Shown: positions 58,873-64,000 of the stretch, piece after piece | Numbering within the stretch: the first letter of the stretch is position 1 | How the letters are laid out: each line of letters starts with the position of its first letter | Source: Streptomyces sp. LBL | Lineage (GTDB): Bacteria; Actinomycetota; Actinomycetes; Streptomycetales; Streptomycetaceae | Direction of reading: 5' to 3' | NCBI RefSeq assembly: GCF_029893585.1 | Contig: NZ_JARXYX010000031.1 | Coordinates: 1-64,000, forward strand | Length of the DNA stretch: 64,000 nt | Translations under genes and position numbers: made by a program | The notes under the pieces: model-generated | Database searches by the model: none | What the model was told of the DNA's origin: nothing | What the model saw: the letters and a program-made list of their open reading frames with translations, nothing else

Positions 58873-61134
58873 TCAGTGACCGCCCGTCGCCCGTTGCTGC
58901 CTCAGGACAGCCACTTGGCGGTACAGCTCCACGGCCTCGGCGCCCCGTCCGAGCTGTTCCAGGCAGTGGGCCTCGTCGTTGCGGCTGGCGAGCGTGTCGG
59001 GGTGGTCGGCGCCCAGGACGCGCTCGCGGGCGGCGGCCACCCGGCGGTACTCGGTCAACGCGTCCGTCCAGCGGCCGAGCCAGCCGAGGCCGACGGCGAC
59101 CTCGCGGCGGCTGACCAGGGTGTCGGGGTGGTCGGGGCCGAGGACCCGCTCACGGATCGCGCACACGTCACGGGACTCGGCGAGGGCCTCCTCCCAGCGG
59201 CCGAGGCGGCCGAGGTTGACGCCGAGGCCGTGACGGGCGCGCAGGGTCTCGGGGTGGATGGGGCCGTGGACGCGGGCGCGGTCGTCGATGAGCGCACGGT
59301 AGAGCTGGAGCGCCTCCGTGCTGCGGCCGAGGCGGCCGAGGCTGATACCGACCTCGTAGCGGGCGGCGAGAGTGTCGACGTGGTCGGGCCCGAGGGCCTG
59401 AGCGCGCGCCTCGGCGACCTCGCGGTAGGTCTGGAGGGCCTCCGGCCAACGGCCCAGCTGACCGAGGGCGTAGGCGACCTCGAAGCGGGTGACCAGGGTG
59501 TCGGGGTGGTGCGGACCGAGGATGCGGGCACGGGCGACGGCCACGTCGCAGGCCATTTGGTGCGAGTCCTCCAGGCGGCCGAGTCTGCTGAGGTTGAAGG
59601 CGAGGTTGTGGCGGCACCGCAGAGTGTCGGGATGGTCGGCGCCCATGGTGCGCTCCCGGGCGGTGAGTACCGATTGGTAGACCTGGTGGGCGTCGAAGTG
59701 ACGGCCCAACTGGCCGAGAACGTAGGCCATTTCCTGGCGGGCGGCGAGGGCGTCGGGGTGGTCCGGGCCGAGCGCGATGCTGCGGGAGCGGGCGACGTGC
59801 TTGTACTCGCGCAGGGCGTCGGCGGCACGGCCGGTGCGGCTGTAGGTGAAGGCGACCTCGTAGCGGCTGGCGAGGGTGTCGGGGTGGTCGGGACCCAGGA
59901 GGTGCTCACGTTCGGCGGCGACCGCGCGGTGCACCTCGCCGGCCTCCGCCCAGCGGCCGAGGCGCCCCAGACTGAGGCCCGCGTTGTGGCGTCCGGCCAG
60001 CGCGGTGACCGCTTCCGGGGAGGGGGCGGGCGGTGTCCCGGCGACCGGATCCTCGGGCCGGCCACCGGGCGGGCGCGGGATCCACTCGCCGGTGAGGCCC
60101 GCTCCCGCGTCCGCCGGTGTGGTGCGAAGGCCCGCGCCGGTGGCCTTGTGACCGGTGGTCATGCCCCGCGTCCAGGACGGCAGACGCGCCTCGCGGGACG
60201 ACACCGGCTGCGGCGGGTGCAGGTCCGGCTGCAGCGGGCGCAGGTCCGGTCGCGGGGTCACGACAGTTGGCGCGTACGCCGGTGTGGCGCGGCCCGTGCT
60301 GATCCGGCGGCCCAGCTCGCGGGCGTCGTGCGGGCGCTGCTCCGGGCGTTTGGCGAGCAGGTCGAGGATGACCTGCTCCAGGTACTCGGGCAGGTCGGAA
60401 CGGTGGCTGCGCGGCGGGCGGGGCGGCGTGTCGCGGTGGCCGATGAGGATCGCCCAGGGGTCGTCGAGGTCGAAGGGCGGTGCCCCGGTGGCGATCTCAT
60501 AGAGCACGCAGCCCAATGAGTACAGGTCGCTGCGCTGGTCGACCTCCGTTCCGCTGATCTGCTCCGGCGACATGTAGTGCGGGGTGCCCATGGCGATGCC
60601 GGTGCCGGTGAGGCGGGAGGTGAAGCCGATGTCGTCGCCGAGGCGGGCGATGCCGAAGTCGCAGATCTTCACGGTGCCGTCGGTCAGCCGCACGATGTTC
60701 GCGGGCTTGAGGTCCCGGTGCACGATGCCCTGTTGGTGGGTGTAGGCGAGAGCGGCGGCAACCTGGTCGGCGATGTCGACGACGTCGGGGACGGGCAGCG
60801 GATGCTGTTTGTTGTCCTCCAGGAGCTGGCTGAGGTTGCGGCCCTCCAGGAGTTCCATGACGAGGTAGAGGACGCCCTCCCACTCACCGAAGTCGTGGAC
60901 GACGGTCACGCCGCGGTGCTGGAGGGCGGCGGCCACGCGGGCCTCGCGCCGGAAGCGCTCCCTGAGGACTTGGGTGAAGGCCTGGTCATGGTGGACGCCG
61001 AGCGGCTTGAGGCACTTCACGGCGACCTGCCGGCCCAGCGACTCGTCCCGTGCCCGCCACACCTCACCCATGCCGCCGCGCCCGATCAGGTCGAGCTGCC
61101 GGTACCGGCCCTGGATCAGCCTGCTGTCCCCCAT
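58873..61134 (-). CDS. Ser/Thr protein kinase with eight TPR-like repeats
   Basis: A 753-residue eukaryotic-type kinase. The kinase domain (residues about 11-275) shows GRGGMGEVWRARD (P-loop), VAVKCLK (Lys), GIVHRDLKPANIV (catalytic loop), KICDFGIARL and GTPHYMSPEQISG. A Pro-rich linker of 100 residues is followed by eight 42-residue repeats with the consensus LGPDHPDTLAxR, like kinesin-light-chain TPRs, which bind partner proteins. No membrane helix is present, so unlike PknB it is soluble. GTP- or NB-ARC domains are absent. It lies 21 bp after an MpaB-type gene on the same strand. Confidence 0.93.
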   Translation of the reverse strand: MGDSRLIQGRYRQLDLIGRGGMGEVWRARDESLGRQVAVKCLKPLGVHHDQAFTQVLRERFRREARVAAALQHRGVTVVHDFGEWEGVLYLVMELLEGRNLSQLLEDNKQHPLPVPDVVDIADQVAAALAYTHQQGIVHRDLKPANIVRLTDGTVKICDFGIARLGDDIGFTSRLTGTGIAMGTPHYMSPEQISGTEVDQRSDLYSLGCVLYEIATGAPPFDLDDPWAILIGHRDTPPRPPRSHRSDLPEYLEQVILDLLAKRPEQRPHDARELGRRISTGRATPAYAPTVVTPRPDLRPLQPDLHPPQPVSSREARLPSWTRGMTTGHKATGAGLRTTPADAGAGLTGEWIPRPPGGRPEDPVAGTPPAPSPEAVTALAGRHNAGLSLGRLGRWAEAGEVHRAVAAEREHLLGPDHPDTLASRYEVAFTYSRTGRAADALREYKHVARSRSIALGPDHPDALAARQEMAYVLGQLGRHFDAHQVYQSVLTARERTMGADHPDTLRCRHNLAFNLSRLGRLEDSHQMACDVAVARARILGPHHPDTLVTRFEVAYALGQLGRWPEALQTYREVAEARAQALGPDHVDTLAARYEVGISLGRLGRSTEALQLYRALIDDRARVHGPIHPETLRARHGLGVNLGRLGRWEEALAESRDVCAIRERVLGPDHPDTLVSRREVAVGLGWLGRWTDALTEYRRVAAARERVLGADHPDTLASRNDEAHCLEQLGRGAEAVELYRQVAVLRQQRATGGH

Positions 61135-61155
61135 CTCCTGCGACCGCCCCCGTCG

Positions 61156-61890
61156 TTACTTCCCACCCTCCCCTGGCTTGTCCAGTATGGCGACCCGACG
61201 TCCGAGTGTGTACGCCGCCGGGCGGGCTCCCGGTCCGAGGCGGGCCATGGCGCGGAGGATGTGTTTGGGCGGGAGCTGCCAGCGCACACGTGCGGGAACG
61301 CAGCGCGGCAGGGTGCCCGTGGCGCGCAACTGGCGGGTGACGGTGGCGGGTTTCGGTGCCGGTCTGCCGTACAACTCGTGGGCGTACGGCGGCAGGGCGG
61401 CGTACGCCAGATGTGCCACGCGCCGCCACAGCAGCTCGCGCGCCGGTTCGGGCCCGTCGACGTCGTAGCGCTCGCCGGTGCCGGGGTCGGTCGCGCCGAG
61501 CATGCTGTGGATCTTGCGCACACGAGCGCCCGCCTTCTCCGCGGCCTCGGTGGTGCCGTAGGTCGTGGTGCCGACGAAGTTCGCGGTGCGCGTCAGCCGA
61601 CCCCAGGCGTCCCTCCGGAAGTCGGAGTTCTGCATGACGCCGCACACCGCGCGCGGGTGCAGTGCCTGGAGGTGGAGGGCGCGGACGCCCGCGACCCACA
61701 TCATCGGGTCGCCGTGCATCTGCCAGGTCACCGAGTCGGGCCCGAACAGACCCGGGTCACCCGTCCGGAGGACCGCCTTCTCAGCCGGCGTGACCACAGC
61801 CGCCAGATGTTTCCGGAGCACCATGTCGACCTGCGCTTTTCCCACCAGCCTGAGCAGTGTGTGGAGCTGCCTGCAGAGGATCCCTGGCAT
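61156..61890 (-). CDS. MpaB-type oxygenase (DUF2236), internally shortened
   Basis: A 244-residue heme-type oxygenase of the MpaB/rubber-oxygenase (DUF2236) family. The N-terminal half is normal: FGPDSVTWQMHGDPMMWVAG, RALHLQALHPRAVCGVMQNS, and a region through IHSMLGATDPGTGERYDVDG. Next comes LLWRRVAHLAYAALPPYAHE, where the family has an intervening stretch of about 80 residues after LLW, including conserved metal-ligand residues. An in-frame internal deletion is therefore likely, and the product may be inactive. The start at 61890 is an ATG. The gene is just upstream of the Ser/Thr kinase. Confidence 0.75.
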   Translation of the reverse strand: MPGILCRQLHTLLRLVGKAQVDMVLRKHLAAVVTPAEKAVLRTGDPGLFGPDSVTWQMHGDPMMWVAGVRALHLQALHPRAVCGVMQNSDFRRDAWGRLTRTANFVGTTTYGTTEAAEKAGARVRKIHSMLGATDPGTGERYDVDGPEPARELLWRRVAHLAYAALPPYAHELYGRPAPKPATVTRQLRATGTLPRCVPARVRWQLPPKHILRAMARLGPGARPAAYTLGRRVAILDKPGEGGK

Positions 61891-62031
61891 ATCGGAACGG
61901 ATTCATGGATCTTCCCGCCCTGCACCGCACAAGACGCCCCTTGCTCTTCCGGCAGCCCGCAACGGCACACCCCCGACCACGACGTCACCCCGGGTCCTTC
62001 CCCGACCGCCACCGGATGAACCGCCCCGAGC

Positions 62032-62083
62032 GGTCCCTGGAAGGCCGCGAAGCCACGGGTCCCTGGAAGGCCGCGAAGCCACC
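62032..62083. repeat. 26-bp tandem duplication
   Basis: A 26-bp unit starting GGTCCCTGGAAGGCCGCGAA occurs at 62032 and 62058. It lies just before the Gfo/Idh remnant in the 61891-62294 gap. A short inverted repeat, TCTACGACGGTCGACGACCG, is present at about 62167-62186. Confidence 0.75.
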
Positions 62084-62089
62084 GGGACG

Positions 62090-62298
62090 GCCCGAGCCGT
62101 TCACGGCGTTCTGCGCCGACACCTACGCCGCCGTCCGGGGCGAACAGCGCACCGGTCCTCCCCCGGTCTACGACGGTCGACGACCGTCTACGATCCATCG
62201 AGATCATCGACGCACTGCTGCACAGCGCCACCACCGGCGACTGGACCGGGATCTCGGCGGTCGACGCAGCGGTCACCACGGAAACGGAGACGTCGTGA
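62090..62298 (+). pseudogene. 3' remnant of a Gfo/Idh/MocA oxidoreductase gene
   Basis: One frame gives PFTAFCADTYAAVRGEQRTG and the next frame LRSIEIIDALLHSATTGDWT before a TGA at 62296-62298, the standard end of Gfo/Idh/MocA oxidoreductases with one frameshift near 62180. The NAD-binding half is missing. Its stop overlaps the GTG start of the isomerase gene (GTGA), showing they were once a coupled pair. Confidence 0.65.
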
Positions 62299-63311
62299 CA
62301 GAGCAGTCCCGCCACCCGGTCACCCTCTTCACCGGCCAGTGGGCCGACATGCCCTTCGAGGAGTTGGCGCGACGCGCCGCCGAGTGGGGCTACGACGGCC
62401 TGGAGATCGCAGCCAGCGGCGATCACCTCGATCTCGTCCGAGCCGACGAGGACGACGCGTACGTGCAGTCCCGGCTCGACATCCTCGACCGTCACGGGTT
62501 GAAGGTGTGGGCGATCTCGAACCACCTGGCCGGCCAGGCCGTGTGCGACGACCCGATCGACTTCCGCCACCAGGCGATCCTGCGCGACTACGTGTGGGGC
62601 GACGGTGACGCCGAGGGCGTGCGGCAGCGCGCCGCCGAGGACATGAAACGGTCCGCTCGCGTGGCCCGCAAACTCGGTGTCGATGTCGTCGTCGGCTTCA
62701 CCGGATCGTCGATCTGGCCGTACGTCGCCATGTTCCCGCCGGTACCGGGCGAGGTCATCGACCGCGGTTACGAGGACTTCGCGAACCGGTGGAACCCCAT
62801 CCTCGACGTCTTCGACGCCGAGGGCGTGCGCTTCGCTCACGAGGTGCACCCCAGCGAGATCGCGTACGACTACTGGACGAGCGTGCGCACCCTGGAGGCG
62901 ATCGACCGCCGCGAGGCTTTCGGGTTCAACTGGGACCCCTCGCACATGGCGTGGCAGGGCATCGACGTGGTGTCGTTCATCACCGACTTCTCCGACCGCA
63001 TCTACCACGTGGACTGCAAGGACACCCGCATCCGCAGGGCCAGCGGCCGACAGGGCGTCCTCGGCTCGCATCTGCCGTGGGGCGACCCGCGTCGCGGCTG
63101 GGACTTCGTCTCGACCGGGCACGGCGACATCCCGTGGGAGGACGCCTTCCGGGCGCTCGCGTCGATCGGCTACGACGGCCCCATCTCGATCGAGTGGGAA
63201 GACGCCGGTATGGATCGCCTGCACGGCGCCGCCGAGGCCGTGCGGTACATCCGCTCCCTGCTGTGGAAGCTGCCCGAGGCATCCTTCGACGCCGCCTTCC
63301 GCAACCAATAG
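62295..63311 (+). CDS. Sugar phosphate isomerase/epimerase (xylose-isomerase-like TIM barrel)
   Basis: A 338-residue AP_endonuc_2-type isomerase/epimerase acting on sugars or inositol derivatives. The N-terminal strand VTLFTGQWADMPFEELARRA, the metal-binding Glu/Asp/His set in RFAHEVHPSEIAYD, GFNWDPSHMAWQGID, IYHVDCKDTRIR and PISIEWEDAGMD are clear. GGAG precedes the GTG at 62295. It was coupled to a dehydrogenase gene of which only the end survives, so the pathway (often inositol or rare-sugar catabolism) is incomplete here. Confidence 0.92.
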   Translation: MTEQSRHPVTLFTGQWADMPFEELARRAAEWGYDGLEIAASGDHLDLVRADEDDAYVQSRLDILDRHGLKVWAISNHLAGQAVCDDPIDFRHQAILRDYVWGDGDAEGVRQRAAEDMKRSARVARKLGVDVVVGFTGSSIWPYVAMFPPVPGEVIDRGYEDFANRWNPILDVFDAEGVRFAHEVHPSEIAYDYWTSVRTLEAIDRREAFGFNWDPSHMAWQGIDVVSFITDFSDRIYHVDCKDTRIRRASGRQGVLGSHLPWGDPRRGWDFVSTGHGDIPWEDAFRALASIGYDGPISIEWEDAGMDRLHGAAEAVRYIRSLLWKLPEASFDAAFRNQ

Positions 63312-63528
63312 GCGCAGGGTGCCGTCGGCGCGGCATCAGGATCAAGGATCTCGGAGAGACGGAGGTCCCGGCGTTTTTGTAGATCTTGGCGGCCCGGTCG
63401 CCGCCGTGGCGGCTGTTGACGGCGTAGGTCGTCAGGGCGACGCCGGCTCTCCGGTTTCCGGACGGCCGGGGCCGGTTGGGTCAGGTCGTGCGGGTGCTGC
63501 GGCGCCGGCCGCCGTACTCGCCGTCGGT
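63312..63528. other. Short gap before a regulator fragment
   Basis: No complete gene. It reads through in one frame into the regulator fragment below, but the sequence lacks the helix-turn-helix and the first part of the ligand domain. Confidence 0.5.
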
Positions 63529-63900
63529 GACGTGTTGGAGGAGTCGATGAACAGCGTCGTGGCCCTGCTGCGCACCGAGGCCGGCCGCAACCCCCACGAC
63601 AAGCCCCTGACCGACCTCATCGGTGAACTCGTCACCCGCAGCGAAGACTTCCGTGCGGCTTGTGCCCGGCACAACGTACGCCTGCACTACAGCGGCCTGA
63701 AGCACTTCCACCACCCGGTCGTCGGCGACCTCACCCTCGCCTTCGACGCCCTGCAGCTGCCGGCACAGCCCGCGCTGAGCCTGACGGTCATGACTGCCGA
63801 ACCGGGCACGGCCGCCGAGGACGCCCTCAAGCTGCCGGCCGGCTGGGCAGCCGCCGACGAGGCGCTGCCCAAGGAGGTTTCGGGCCCGCGGACCCCGTGA
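63529..63900 (+). pseudogene. MmyB-like regulator, C-terminal fragment
   Basis: About 120 codons encode the C-terminal part of the MmyB-type ligand-binding domain: VALLRTEAGRNPHDKPLTDL, IGELVTRSEDFRAACARHNV, SGLKHFHHPVVGDLTLAFDA and LSLTVMTAEPGTAAEDALKL. The N-terminal XRE helix-turn-helix and the first half of the domain are missing. An in-frame GTG at 63529 or ATG at 63547 could start a short product, but it could not bind DNA. Sequence to 64000 holds nothing recognisable. Confidence 0.75.
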
Positions 63901-64000
63901 CGTCCGCATGCCAGTACTGGCGCAGACCATCGGGGCCGCCACCGGTCGGTGCGTGACGTCGGTGCGGGTAGCCGTGAGTGAGGTCGGTGCCTGTGGCCCG

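Noticed and set aside
1..64000. tRNA, rRNA, complete insertion sequences, attachment sites or phage genes
   Set aside because: No clover-leaf or T-loop consensus, ribosomal sequence, paired inverted repeats or phage structural genes were recognised by reading. A tRNA or covariance search would be needed to exclude a missed one.

Overview
The base composition is very GC-rich. Starts are often GTG or TTG with good Shine-Dalgarno sequences, TTA codons are rare, and there are a Tat signal, a DasR-type operator, a cysteine-type leader peptide and ClpP3/ClpP4/PopR, SPW-repeat and DUF397 proteins. Together these say Streptomyces. From memory, not checked here, the order clpP3-clpP4-popR-sigma factor, then a GH19 chitinase, then an NsdA/NsdB-type regulator resembles the S. 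coelicolor chromosome-arm interval around SCO7281 to SCO7252. The many broken genes fit a chromosome arm.

Layout. Positions 1-145 are homopolymer noise at a sequence edge. 0.15-8.2 kb: aldo/keto reductase, Tat-exported FAD sterol-oxidase-like enzyme, flavin monooxygenase, RNase HI-like protein, two VOC proteins, an SGNH lipoprotein, and gene stubs. 8.2-12.1 kb: a proteolysis and stress block with a PopR box, clpP3, clpP4, popR, a SigB-family sigma factor with a SigB-type promoter, and an RsbW-like kinase. 13.5-16.9 kb: a two-component system with a single-pass membrane protein and a PepSY-like lipoprotein. 17-28.3 kb: oxidoreductase and its LysR regulator, adenosine deaminase, VOC, a chitinase under twin DasR sites, an ECF sigma factor with its DGPF/YCII partner, and the remains of a sulfonate-type locus (leader peptide, small protein, FMN reductase). 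28.5-36.5 kb: SPW protein, epimerase, acetyltransferase, esterase and exported peptidase between fragments of ISAs1, integrase, IS630 and peptidase genes. 36.5-44.2 kb: PAS-PP2C phosphatase, NsdA-type regulator facing an APH-like kinase, cell-wall amidase, DUF397 protein. 44.3-56.9 kb: CoA-dependent catabolism with two thiolase-fold proteins, a DUF35 protein, crotonase, three acyl-CoA ligases and a nitronate-monooxygenase-like protein. 57-64 kb: phytoene-desaturase-like oxidoreductase, Ser/Thr kinase with TPRs, a shortened MpaB-type oxygenase, a sugar isomerase and a regulator fragment.

How parts work together. PopR should switch on clpP3-clpP4 through the TCTGCC-N3-GGCAGA box and carries an LAA end that would make it a Clp substrate. 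Crotonase-DUF35-two thiolases opposite an acyl-CoA ligase matches the arrangement of the mycobacterial steroid side-chain genes echA19/fadD19/DUF35/ltp4/ltp3. The same 17-bp palindrome (TCTGAY-N5-GTCAGA) sits before this cluster and before the nitronate-monooxygenase/ligase operon 8 kb away, so an unseen regulator probably controls both. No tRNA, rRNA, CRISPR array, complete insertion sequence or biosynthetic gene cluster was recognised.
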